Below are positions 26,441 through 34,254 of a stretch of 43,582 bases of DNA, in pieces. Position 1 is the first letter of the stretch; every line of letters begins with the position of its first letter. Where the stretch lies: the NCBI RefSeq assembly GCF_003428165.1, contig NZ_QLIQ01000027.1:1-43582 (forward strand), read 5' to 3'. A program made the position numbers and the translations under genes. The notes under the pieces are model-generated. The model was not told the DNA's origin and made no database searches. It saw nothing but the letters and a program-made list of their open reading frames with translations. This DNA is from Cysteiniphilum litorale (lineage in GTDB: Bacteria > Pseudomonadota > Gammaproteobacteria > Francisellales > Francisellaceae).

Positions 26441-27370
26441 ATTAGCCGAAGTTGATAACTCAAACAGCGCTTGAATAAATTCACGCATCACCTTATTGAT
26501 CGGTTTATCCAGGTGATATGCCAAATAGGCAGTAAATCCCTTCATGGTGACTTTTTGTAGATCATTGGTAGAGGCACCCTTGGCTTTTAATGCGTCAGCA
26601 ATACGAATCAAACGACCATCTTTAATTTCCTTTTGCAAAATAAAGTCAGGCAACCAACCGATACCTAAATTAGCAACAATGGCTTTTTTGGCAACTTGCG
26701 CATTTGAGAAAATCGAGATGTCTGTGTTTTTGGGTACGGACTTTATTGTTTGCTCATAAAGTAGCGATTGCAGTTTAAGCGTAATAAAGGTTTGTTTGAA
26801 GATATTATCAATGTTTAAGTTGTTTAATAATTCATGATTGTCACTTGAGCAGACTAGCGAGTTTTCTAAATTGCAGACTTTTTCGTTGTAATATTTTTTA
26901 TCCAAAATATCACGTGAGGCAATGATTAAATCACCATCGTAACGCTCATACAATGCCGTGTAATCAAGGGTTGTAAAGTTGATATTATAATTTAACTTAG
27001 GGTGTGATTTTTTCACTTGCTTTAATATCTGAATAATCCATTCATCATAAATAGGTGAGACAACAAGGTTCAATTTATAGTCTTTGTTTTCATGCGATAA
27101 ATGATATAGCAACTTTTTAAATGACGCTTGAATTTCGCGCGCATAGGGCAGAAAGCTTTCTCCCTCGGCGGTTAAGAGTGACTTGCGCCCATTAAAATAA
27201 AAGAGCTTCTTGCCAACGTCCATTTCTAAGCTTTTGATTTGTTTGGTGACGGCAGGTTGCGTTAAGTGGAGTAAGTTGGCTGCTTCCGTTAGGTTTTCTG
27301 TTTCAACCACTTGTAAAAAAATTTGAATTTGTTTGTAGGTTAAGTTATACGCCATTTTATTGGTTTGCAT
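26414..27370 (-). CDS. LysR-family transcriptional regulator
   Basis: The 318-residue protein has the N-terminal LysR winged helix-turn-helix: YKQIQIFLQVVETENLTEAA and LHLTQPAVTKQIKSLE with the recognition helix. GKKLFYF and LTAEGESFLPYA follow in the usual places. The C-terminal two-lobed effector domain covers about 95-305 and is divergent. The start could be the ATG at 27370 or the one at 27355; neither has a strong ribosome-binding site. It is convergent with asd and overlaps it by 27 bases, and it is not divergent from an obvious target. The target and effector are unknown. A structured element lies about 90 bases upstream. Confidence 0.9.
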   Translation of the reverse strand: MQTNKMAYNLTYKQIQIFLQVVETENLTEAANLLHLTQPAVTKQIKSLEMDVGKKLFYFNGRKSLLTAEGESFLPYAREIQASFKKLLYHLSHENKDYKLNLVVSPIYDEWIIQILKQVKKSHPKLNYNINFTTLDYTALYERYDGDLIIASRDILDKKYYNEKVCNLENSLVCSSDNHELLNNLNIDNIFKQTFITLKLQSLLYEQTIKSVPKNTDISIFSNAQVAKKAIVANLGIGWLPDFILQKEIKDGRLIRIADALKAKGASTNDLQKVTMKGFTAYLAYHLDKPINKVMREFIQALFELSTSANLNLSKTNI

Positions 27371-27457
27371 TGAGCCGAGGATCTAATGTAGACGTATTAT
27401 AAATAGCTTTCATACTTGTGTCATGGAATGTTTTTATGGGAAGTGTGTTTAAGTTGT

Positions 27458-27538
27458 GTAGGTGCAGCAAGTCAGAAAACATCCGTGTGAATCACGCTAG
27501 GGGGAGTGCGCTACTGCTTGTTTTTCTCTGGCACCTAC
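27458..27538. repeat. Structured inverted-repeat element upstream of the LysR gene
   Basis: GTAGGTGC (27458-27465) pairs perfectly with GCACCTAC (27531-27538). Inside it, CAGAAAACA (27473-27481) can pair with TGTTTTTCTCTG (27519-27530) with a small bulge. The apical part has CGTG/CACG and purine-rich AGGGGGAGTG. The element lies in the gap 27371-27652, in the leader of the LysR gene on the minus strand. It matches no riboswitch or small RNA I can recognise. It could be a leader structure, a small RNA or a repeat. Confidence 0.5.
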
Positions 27539-27652
27539 GGTAGCTAATACTATAGTGTTTAAAAGCTTAATGCAAGCCGTTGATTTCTGATTAGCCATAA
27601 GAGATCAGCGCATACTCTGCAGAGATATAAGGTAAATATATAGGCATTTGGC

Positions 27653-28342
27653 TTAAGTTTTCTTTTTAAGTGATGTTTGAAAAATGAAAATAACAATAGA
27701 AAAGCCAAGCGCTACCAAAAGATATGATTTGTCGATGACGATGTCTATGCCTGCTGCCATTAGGATCAAGCCTATAAAAATAAGTGAAGTCAACGCGATT
27801 AATTTCAGTTGTAGTGAATGTGTTAATTTTATTAAAAAGCGTGAAGCCAATAACATAATCGCGCATGAGGCAAGAATAGATGCTGCGATCACAAAAATAT
27901 TGTCACTTAAACCAATCGCAGTGATCACACTATCGATTGAAAAAACTGCATCGATTAAAATAATCTGCGCAATTGCACTTAGCATGTTTTTGGCAACCTG
28001 TGTTGAGACGGTTTTGGGGCGGTATAACAGATAGATTTCATGTAGTGCTTTACACAGTAAGAACAATCCACCGATGATCAAAATCATATCTTTAATGCTA
28101 ATGCCATTACCAAAAATGGAAAAAATCGGTATTGTCCATTGCATGATTAGACTGATAAAAAGCAACGAGACGATACGCATTATTGCTGCCAATGAAGTAG
28201 CAGTTATTTGCGCTTTACGTTGTTGGTGAACGGGAAGTTTGGCAGTTACAAGATAAATAAACAATAAATTATCAATCGCTAAGATAGTCTCAAGTGCGGT
28301 GATGGTTAAAAAGCTTGTAATAAGTTCCAGCGGAACGTCCAA
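27653..28342 (-). CDS. TerC-family integral membrane protein
   Basis: This is a member of the TerC/Alx-type family, linked elsewhere to metal (Mn2+) or tellurite handling. The diagnostic first helix is LTITALETILAIDNLLFIYL with the acidic Glu and Asp-Asn of the family. Seven or so hydrophobic helices follow, and a repeat of the pattern appears in IILIDAVFSIDSVITAIG. I choose TTG at 28342 (229 residues) because AGAGGAT lies nine bases upstream and the protein then begins near the first helix. The frame also opens at ATG 28378, adding 12 polar residues over the probable promoter. It is divergent from the ferritin-like gene. No yybP-ykoY (manganese) riboswitch pattern is seen upstream. Confidence 0.88.
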   Translation of the reverse strand: MDVPLELITSFLTITALETILAIDNLLFIYLVTAKLPVHQQRKAQITATSLAAIMRIVSLLFISLIMQWTIPIFSIFGNGISIKDMILIIGGLFLLCKALHEIYLLYRPKTVSTQVAKNMLSAIAQIILIDAVFSIDSVITAIGLSDNIFVIAASILASCAIMLLASRFLIKLTHSLQLKLIALTSLIFIGLILMAAGIDIVIDKSYLLVALGFSIVIFIFQTSLKKKT

Positions 28343-28515
28343 TCTAGGTATCCTCTTTAATGTATAATGACGGCACAAATGATAAATGCATATGGCATTA
28401 TATGTAAACTTGCTACGGCAATTATTTTTAAGTTATTTTAACTTGTTTTTAGCAATCAGCTTGTGGCAGACTTTGAAAGTGCAAGAATACAACTAAAATA
28501 CACAGGAGAAACACA

Positions 28516-28959
28516 ATGGAATTAATTGCTGCAAAAAAGGATAAAATTTTTCAAGCTTTAAACGCAATCCTTGAGCATGAGATGGCAGGTGTTGTTCGTT
28601 ATACGCATTATTCATTAATGATTATTGGTCATGGCAGAATTCCAATTGTCAGTTGGATGCGTGCGCAAGCGCAAGAGAGCTTAACGCATGCAACGCAAGC
28701 CGGTGAGATGATTACCCATTTTGGTGAGCACCCATCACTTAAAATCGCACCTTTAACCGAAACACATAAGCATAATATTGATGAGATTTTAACGGAAAGT
28801 TTAGAGCACGAGCATGGTGCGTTAAAACTATATCGTGAGCTTTTAGCATTGGCAGAAGAAGCAAAATCCATCATTTTGGAAGAGTATGCACGTGGTCTTA
28901 TCGTTGAGGAAGAGACGCATATTGGTGAAGTTGAAAAGATGCTTAAAAGACCGTTTTAA
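28516..28959 (+). CDS. Ferritin-like (bacterioferritin-type) diiron protein
   Basis: The 147-residue protein is a four-helix bundle of the bacterioferritin/DPS-like superfamily. Putative diiron ligands are Glu20 or Glu22 (ILEHEMAGVVRYTHYS), Glu54 and His58 (QAQESLTHA), Glu97 (ESLEHEHGA), and Glu131/132 with His135 (LIVEEETHIGEVEKM). It probably oxidises and stores iron or protects against peroxide. I cannot separate true bacterioferritin from a related ferritin-like clade, because the haem-binding Met is not evident. ACAGGAGAAACACA directly precedes the ATG. It stands alone. Confidence 0.85.
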   Translation: MELIAAKKDKIFQALNAILEHEMAGVVRYTHYSLMIIGHGRIPIVSWMRAQAQESLTHATQAGEMITHFGEHPSLKIAPLTETHKHNIDEILTESLEHEHGALKLYRELLALAEEAKSIILEEYARGLIVEEETHIGEVEKMLKRPF

Positions 28960-29061
28960 AAAGCGCGAAAAATGCCATACAAAAAAACTCTGTAAAATGT
29001 TTTGTGATGGCTATGTTTAAATTGCTACAATAGTTTCTCTTATTATTAAGGGGGAAGGTTT

Positions 29062-30093
29062 ATGTCTAAAACAATTATGTATCAAGAGGCGTTGTCAGCG
29101 CCTTCAAAAGTTGCCGAGCAATTAAAGTACAATACAAAAATTTGGCAAGAAATATGCGCGCATCTTAAGAAATATCCGCCAGCATTTGCAGCAACCGTTG
29201 CTCGCGGCAGCTCGGATCACGCAGCAACCTATGCGAAATACTTGCTAGAAAGTAAAATAGGATTGGTTACGGCATCGATTGCGCCATCTATTTATACGAT
29301 TTATCAAAGTCAAACAGCGGTGGCGAATAGTCTTTTTTTAGGTATTTCACAGTCAGGTAAAAGCCCTGATTTAGTGCAATCATTCTTAAGTGTAAAAAAT
29401 CAGGCAACGACAGTCGCCTTAGTTAATGTCGAAGGCTCACCACTGGCAAATGCAGCAAGATTTGTCGTGCCACTTTTAGCAGGAGAAGAAAAGGCGGTTG
29501 CTGCAACCAAAAGCTATATTTGTGCCTTGACTGCATTGGCACAGTTTATCGCTATTTATACGGAAGATAAGATATTGCAAGAAGCACTTAATGCATTGCC
29601 TGAGTATTTGTCCTTAGCGGCGAATCTTGATTGGCAAGTGGTGATTGATGCGTTAAAAGATGAACAAGATGCCTATGTTATTGGTCGTGGTTACGGTTAT
29701 GCAATCGCACAAGAAGCCGCTTTGAAACTTAAAGAAACAGCATGCTTGCACTCAGAGCCATTTAGTTCGGCTGAAGTGCTGCATGGTCCATTTGCTTTGA
29801 TTAAAAAATCATTCCCAACCTTGGTTTTTGCACAAAATGATGCATCAGCTAAGGGCACAATCGAGTTGGCGCAAAAAATGCATCAAATGGGTGCTAATGT
29901 GATGTTTGCGATGCCTGGATCACAGCATGTTGATACTACGCATAACCTTGAAACAACCAAAAGCTTGCATCCGTTGTTAGATCCGATTTTATTGATTCAA
30001 AGCTTTTATACCATGGCAGCAAAACTTGCTACAGCACGCGGCTTAAATCCAGATCAGCCAGAGAATCTCAATAAAGTGACACAAACGGTGTAA
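29062..30093 (+). CDS. nagBII: SIS-domain glucosamine-6-phosphate deaminase (NagB-II)
   Basis: The protein has two SIS (sugar isomerase) domains, like the isomerase half of GlmS but without the glutaminase half. It is the alternative, NagB-unrelated deaminase that converts glucosamine-6-phosphate to fructose-6-phosphate and ammonia. Visible motifs are VARGSSDHAATYAKY, GISQSGKSPDLVQ and AAEEKAVAATKSY-like text (EEKAVAATKSYI) in the first domain. VIGRGYGYAIAQEAALKLKETACLHSEPFSSAEVLHGP follows in the second, here split in my reading. Length 343. AAGGGGGAAGG precedes the ATG. The next gene is nagA, three bases away, which supports the assignment over GlmS or AgaS. Confidence 0.88.
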   Translation: MSKTIMYQEALSAPSKVAEQLKYNTKIWQEICAHLKKYPPAFAATVARGSSDHAATYAKYLLESKIGLVTASIAPSIYTIYQSQTAVANSLFLGISQSGKSPDLVQSFLSVKNQATTVALVNVEGSPLANAARFVVPLLAGEEKAVAATKSYICALTALAQFIAIYTEDKILQEALNALPEYLSLAANLDWQVVIDALKDEQDAYVIGRGYGYAIAQEAALKLKETACLHSEPFSSAEVLHGPFALIKKSFPTLVFAQNDASAKGTIELAQKMHQMGANVMFAMPGSQHVDTTHNLETTKSLHPLLDPILLIQSFYTMAAKLATARGLNPDQPENLNKVTQTV

Positions 30094-30096
30094 GTG

Positions 30097-31245
30097 ATGC
30101 AAAGTTATCGAATAACAGGCGCCCAAATCGTCACTAAAGATGCTGTCCTAGAAGGCGAAATTGCCGTTGAATGTGGCAAAATCATGGCAGTTGGTGAGCC
30201 ACACTCGAGCTTTTCACATTTGCCCATCGTCGAATACCACCAAAGTGATAAGGTGATTCCGGGATTTATTGATACCCATATTCATGGCAGTTGTGGCTGT
30301 GATGTGATGGATGGTGAAATTGAGTCCTTAAAAGTGATTACATCATCCTTGTATCGCCAAGGGGTTACTTCATTTTTGGCAACGACAATGACCCAAACTG
30401 AAGCCGCAATTAGTAAAGCACTTAATAATGTCGCTGACTTTAATAAGTCGCATGCTCATGGTCGACACTTTGCCAATATCTTAGGTGTGCATTTAGAGGG
30501 GCCTTTTATTTCACTGGATAAAATTGGTGCGCAAAACCCTGAATTTTTGCAGGAGTCTTCGATTGCTAAGCTTAAGAGCTGGCAACATAAGGCGAATCAT
30601 CTTGTTAAAAAAATCACACTTGCGCCAGAGATGTTAGGTGCTAATCATGTGATTGATTGGTGTGTTAGTGAGCAAGTGATTGCCTCGATTGGACACACCA
30701 ATTGCACAGCAAAAGAAGCACTAGTAGCAATTGATCGAGGTTGCTCTCAAGCGACGCATTTATTTAATGCGATGAGTGGCATTGATCACCGTAAACCAGG
30801 AGCCGCAACCGCTTTATTAATGTCAGAGAAGGTTGTTGCCGAGCTGATCGTTGATGGCGTGCATCTAGCACCTGAAATTGTTGATATGGTTTATCGCGTA
30901 AAAGGGGCTGATGGTATTTTGTTGGTCACTGATGCGATGTCAGCACAAGCCCATGGTGAGGGTGTGTTTGATCTTGGTGGGCAGAAAGTAATTGTCAAAA
31001 ATAATGAAGCACGATTAGAAAATGGTGTATTAGCCGGTAGTGTGTTGACGATGAATAATGCATTAAAAAACATGCTCACATATAGTGACTGCAGTTTGCC
31101 AGAAATTGTTAAGATGACGAGCTATAATGCCGCAAAGAGTCTTAATATGCATCATTGTAAAGGGGATATCAAAAAAGGAGCTGATGCTGATTTGGTCGTT
31201 GTTGATAAGCATTTTCAGATTAAGCAAGTATTTAAAGCGTCATAA
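30097..31245 (+). CDS. nagA: N-acetylglucosamine-6-phosphate deacetylase
   Basis: This amidohydrolase removes acetate from GlcNAc-6-phosphate, feeding NagB-II and releasing acetate for Acs. Signatures: PGFIDTHIHGSCGCDVMDG near residue 55, the metal-binding Glu134 in GVHLEGPFIS, the His motifs ASIGHTN and ATHLFNAMSG, and the catalytic Asp in LLVTDAMSAQ. It has 382 residues from the ATG at 30097; a GTG lies one codon earlier at 30094. It follows nagBII immediately, and its stop overlaps the next ATG by one base (TAATG). So three genes are probably cotranscribed. Confidence 0.95.
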   Translation: MQSYRITGAQIVTKDAVLEGEIAVECGKIMAVGEPHSSFSHLPIVEYHQSDKVIPGFIDTHIHGSCGCDVMDGEIESLKVITSSLYRQGVTSFLATTMTQTEAAISKALNNVADFNKSHAHGRHFANILGVHLEGPFISLDKIGAQNPEFLQESSIAKLKSWQHKANHLVKKITLAPEMLGANHVIDWCVSEQVIASIGHTNCTAKEALVAIDRGCSQATHLFNAMSGIDHRKPGAATALLMSEKVVAELIVDGVHLAPEIVDMVYRVKGADGILLVTDAMSAQAHGEGVFDLGGQKVIVKNNEARLENGVLAGSVLTMNNALKNMLTYSDCSLPEIVKMTSYNAAKSLNMHHCKGDIKKGADADLVVVDKHFQIKQVFKAS

Positions 31246-32441
31246 TGAAAGTCGATGTTATTGTTATTGGGGCGGGTGCCTCAGGACTTATGTGTGCCAT
31301 TGAAGCGGCGAAAAGAGGGCGCAAAGTATTGGTTCTTGATCATGCTAATAAAGTTGGTAAAAAGATACTCATGTCAGGTGGCGGTCGCTGTAATTTCACA
31401 AATTACTATGTTGAACCGGCACGCTTTTTATCACAAAACCCACATTTTTGTAAGTCTGCCTTAACGCGTTATACGCAATGGGATTTTATCGCATTAGTTG
31501 ACACTTATCAGCTGAATTACCATGAGAAAACGTTGGGTCAGCTTTTCTGTGATGGTAAGTCACATGAAATTGTTGATATTCTGCTAAATGAATGCCGTAA
31601 ATATCAGGTTGAAATTAAACTAAATACGACAGTTAATCAGCTGTGCCAATGTGATCAAGTTGCACCAGCTGAGCTTAGGTTTTATGTTAAAACAACCGCA
31701 GGGGATTATCATGCCGAGTCTGTCGTTATTGCTACAGGGGGGCTCTCAATCCCAACGATGGGTGCCTCAGGCTTTGGCTATGAGATTGCGCGCCAGTTTG
31801 GTCTTCACGTGCTGTCAACTTCAGCGGCATTAGTGCCCTTTGTGCTTGGTGAGCATGATAAATTAAAATATGCTGAGCTTTCAGGCGTTTCTGTATTTTC
31901 TGAGGTCAGTTGTAATAATCAGAGCTTTCGTGAGAATTTACTCTTTACACATCGCGGCTTAAGTGGACCTGTGATGCTGCAGATCTCATCTTATTGGCAG
32001 CTTGGAGACTATTTGCACATCAATTTATTGCCAGAAATAGCCTCGTTAAGTGAATTGCTTCATGTGCACAAAAAATCACAAGGTGCCACACTCTTAAAAT
32101 CACTGTTAGAAAATTACCTACCTAAAAGGCTATTGCCTTTATTTGTGGATGAATTATTACTTAACAAGAAGCTCGCAGATCTTGCTAATAGTGAGATCGA
32201 GCAGATGATGCAATGCTTACAATCATGGCAGATAAAACCGTGTGGTACGGAAGGATATCGCACAGCTGAAGTCACCAAAGGTGGGGTGAGTTGTGATGAA
32301 ATATCTTCAAAAACAATGGAAACTCACAAAATTAAAGGGCTTTATTTCATTGGCGAGGTCGTTGATGTCGCCGGATGGCTTGGTGGATATAACTTTCAAT
32401 GGGCATGGGCATCAGGGTGGGCTGCTGGTCAATTCGCATAA
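31245..32441 (+). CDS. NAD(P)/FAD-dependent oxidoreductase of the HI0933/BaiN family
   Basis: The 398-residue flavoprotein starts with the dinucleotide-binding motif VIGAGASGLMCAIEAAKRG and the family-specific KVGKKILMSGGGRCNFTN. VVIATGGLSIPTMGASGFGY in the middle and GLYFIGEVVDVAGWLGGYN near the end complete the FAD site. The family is widespread and mostly uncharacterised; BaiN acts on bile acids and others have unknown substrates. Its start overlaps the nagA stop by one base, though a link to amino-sugar use is not established. Gene-free sequence of 266 bp follows. Confidence 0.92.
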   Translation: MKVDVIVIGAGASGLMCAIEAAKRGRKVLVLDHANKVGKKILMSGGGRCNFTNYYVEPARFLSQNPHFCKSALTRYTQWDFIALVDTYQLNYHEKTLGQLFCDGKSHEIVDILLNECRKYQVEIKLNTTVNQLCQCDQVAPAELRFYVKTTAGDYHAESVVIATGGLSIPTMGASGFGYEIARQFGLHVLSTSAALVPFVLGEHDKLKYAELSGVSVFSEVSCNNQSFRENLLFTHRGLSGPVMLQISSYWQLGDYLHINLLPEIASLSELLHVHKKSQGATLLKSLLENYLPKRLLPLFVDELLLNKKLADLANSEIEQMMQCLQSWQIKPCGTEGYRTAEVTKGGVSCDEISSKTMETHKIKGLYFIGEVVDVAGWLGGYNFQWAWASGWAAGQFA

Positions 32442-32646
32442 TCCTGATTCATAAATAATCAATTTGATTTAAAGTTAATCATTTTGAAATAGTTAATTTA
32501 TCTATTATATATTGTTACATATTTACAACCCATAAAAATAACGCTATAGTCTGTCGGCTTGGGGCGGCGTGTATTTGACAAAAATAATGCTGTATTTTAA
32601 AACATATATCTATCGTCAATGCTCGTTAAAGGAGGTTTGTAGCACT

Positions 32647-32682
32647 GTGATATTTATAAGGTATAAAAACGAATGTAAATAA
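32647..32682 (+). other. Possible 11-codon leader frame after a strong ribosome-binding site
   Basis: AAAGGAGG at 32628-32635 is the best ribosome-binding site in the gap but precedes no annotated gene. The nearest frame is GTG 32647 to TAA 32680-32682 (11 codons), eleven bases away. The permease has its own purine-rich site before 32708. This may be a leader peptide or a chance match. The rest of the 32442-32707 gap is AT-rich and holds no gene. Confidence 0.25.
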
Positions 32683-32707
32683 TAGAATTAAAAGAGGGAA
32701 GAGGAAT

Positions 32708-34210
32708 ATGGGTGCAGAGTTCACACCAAAAAAATCAGGCGTATCACTATTAAGTGCGACTTTATTAAGTGCCACTTGTATGGTTGGCTCAGGCTGGCTT
32801 TTTAGTGCGCAATTAACCGCAAAAATCGCAGGAAACTGGGCGTTTCTTGCATGGATTCTAGCCGCTATTTTAGTCTTATTGGTTGGCTTATGTTTGGCAA
32901 AGGTTGTTGCGGTTTATCCAGTGCGTGGTGCGACAACACGATCAAGCGCGTTATCACACAATGGCATCTTTGGTATGCCGTTTGCATTTGCTAACTGGTT
33001 TGGCATTATGGTGGTGATTGCCACTGAGGCACAAGCAACAACACAGTACTTATCTGCAGCGATTGGATCTGAAGCGTTGATGCAGAATCATGTATTAACT
33101 TATGGTGGTAAGTTTTTAGCTTTAGGTATTTTGTTTGTCTACTTGATCGTCAATTTTTATGGCATTAAGCTGTTAACACGAGTAAACAATGTGGTCACTG
33201 TGCTTAAGGTTTTCACGCCATTATTTGCCATCGCTGTTTTTTTAATTGCCGCATTTGATCATTCAGGATTGAGTAACAACTTTAATTTACCAACAAATGG
33301 TGATTATGGCTTTAGCAGTGCTGTGATGGCAATTATTGGTGCGGGATTAATTTATTCATTTAATGGTTTTCAGATCAGTGTCTCGTTTGCCAGTGAGATT
33401 AAAAATCCAAAACGTAATGTGCCGTTGTCCATTATCTTGTCGATCTTTGTTATTTTGATCGTTTATATGGGCTTACAATATGCGTTTATGGCAGCGGTTC
33501 CACATGAGCTTTTGGTTAAAAATGGTGGTTGGCAAGGCATGAATTTTTCATCACCATTATTAAATTTAGCGATGCTATTAGGTTTGAATTTCTTAGCTAT
33601 TTTGTTATTGGCTGATAGTGTGGTCAGTCCATCGGGCACGGGATATACCTATCTTGGTGCTTCATCGCGCATGCTTTATGCAATGTCAGCAGAAGGGCAA
33701 ATGCCGCGTTGGATTGCGAAGCTTGATCCAGTATACAACTTCTCAAAGCGCTCAATGATGATTAACTGGGTATTAGCAGCAATTGTCTTATTTAATGCCG
33801 AGAGCTGGGCAGCGTTGATGGTTGTGGTCACTGGTTATCATGTTGTTGGATATATGGCAGCACCGATTAGTATGGGAGCAATTGCGCCTAAAACACGTTG
33901 GTTAGGGTTGGTCGTCTTTGTGATTTTAGGGCTTATCATGCTGACGATTCCAAGTCATGATCTGATGTTAGTTAATAGCTCATTAACTATCTTGTTGATT
34001 ATCTATGCTTTCGTACAGCACAAAGTTGGCGTGCAAAAACTATTATTGTTTATCCTGCCATTTATTGCTTACCTATGGTTATTATACATCGTGCCAAATA
34101 TCTGGTTTGTTGCGATTATATCTGTCATTTTTTATATCTTAATCACGACTAAGTCTTATGTTGCAATGTGCAAAGAGCATGGTGATTTAAATCGAGTGAT
34201 TGAAGATTAA
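32708..34210 (+). CDS. APC-superfamily amino acid permease
   Basis: The 500-residue, ~12-14-helix inner-membrane carrier belongs to the amino acid-polyamine-organocation superfamily. The first helix contains CMVGSGWLFSAQLTAKIAG (G-S-G-W substrate backbone motif). The central AIIGAGLIYSFNGFQISVSFASEIKNPKRNVP is the second hallmark, ahead of the SASGTGYTYLGASSRMLY-like region (SPSGTGYTYLGA). The substrate cannot be read from sequence. GAGGGAAGAGGAAT directly precedes the ATG. It stands alone after the nag operon and is convergent with the KimA-like gene. Francisella relatives carry many such permeases. Confidence 0.9.
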   Translation: MGAEFTPKKSGVSLLSATLLSATCMVGSGWLFSAQLTAKIAGNWAFLAWILAAILVLLVGLCLAKVVAVYPVRGATTRSSALSHNGIFGMPFAFANWFGIMVVIATEAQATTQYLSAAIGSEALMQNHVLTYGGKFLALGILFVYLIVNFYGIKLLTRVNNVVTVLKVFTPLFAIAVFLIAAFDHSGLSNNFNLPTNGDYGFSSAVMAIIGAGLIYSFNGFQISVSFASEIKNPKRNVPLSIILSIFVILIVYMGLQYAFMAAVPHELLVKNGGWQGMNFSSPLLNLAMLLGLNFLAILLLADSVVSPSGTGYTYLGASSRMLYAMSAEGQMPRWIAKLDPVYNFSKRSMMINWVLAAIVLFNAESWAALMVVVTGYHVVGYMAAPISMGAIAPKTRWLGLVVFVILGLIMLTIPSHDLMLVNSSLTILLIIYAFVQHKVGVQKLLLFILPFIAYLWLLYIVPNIWFVAIISVIFYILITTKSYVAMCKEHGDLNRVIED

Positions 34211-34220
34211 TAATATATCT

Positions 34221-34239
34221 GGGCGTATACAATACGCCC
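34221..34239. terminator. Hairpin between convergent permease genes
   Basis: GGGCGTAT and ATACGCCC form an 8-bp perfect stem with a three-base loop, centred between the stop codons at 34210 and 34255. No T-run follows on either strand. It may act as a bidirectional terminator or be a dispersed GGGCGTAT...ACGCCC repeat. Confidence 0.5.
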
Positions 34240-34254
34240 CTACAGAAAGCTGTG

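Noticed and set aside
27371-27652. Structured element as 6S, SRP or tRNA-like RNA
   Set aside because: No SRP apical motif, 6S bubble pattern or tRNA arms could be recognised.
28343-28515. yybP-ykoY manganese riboswitch before the TerC-type gene
   Set aside because: I looked for the conserved helices and GGGG/AGGAGG-type joints in the leader and did not find them.
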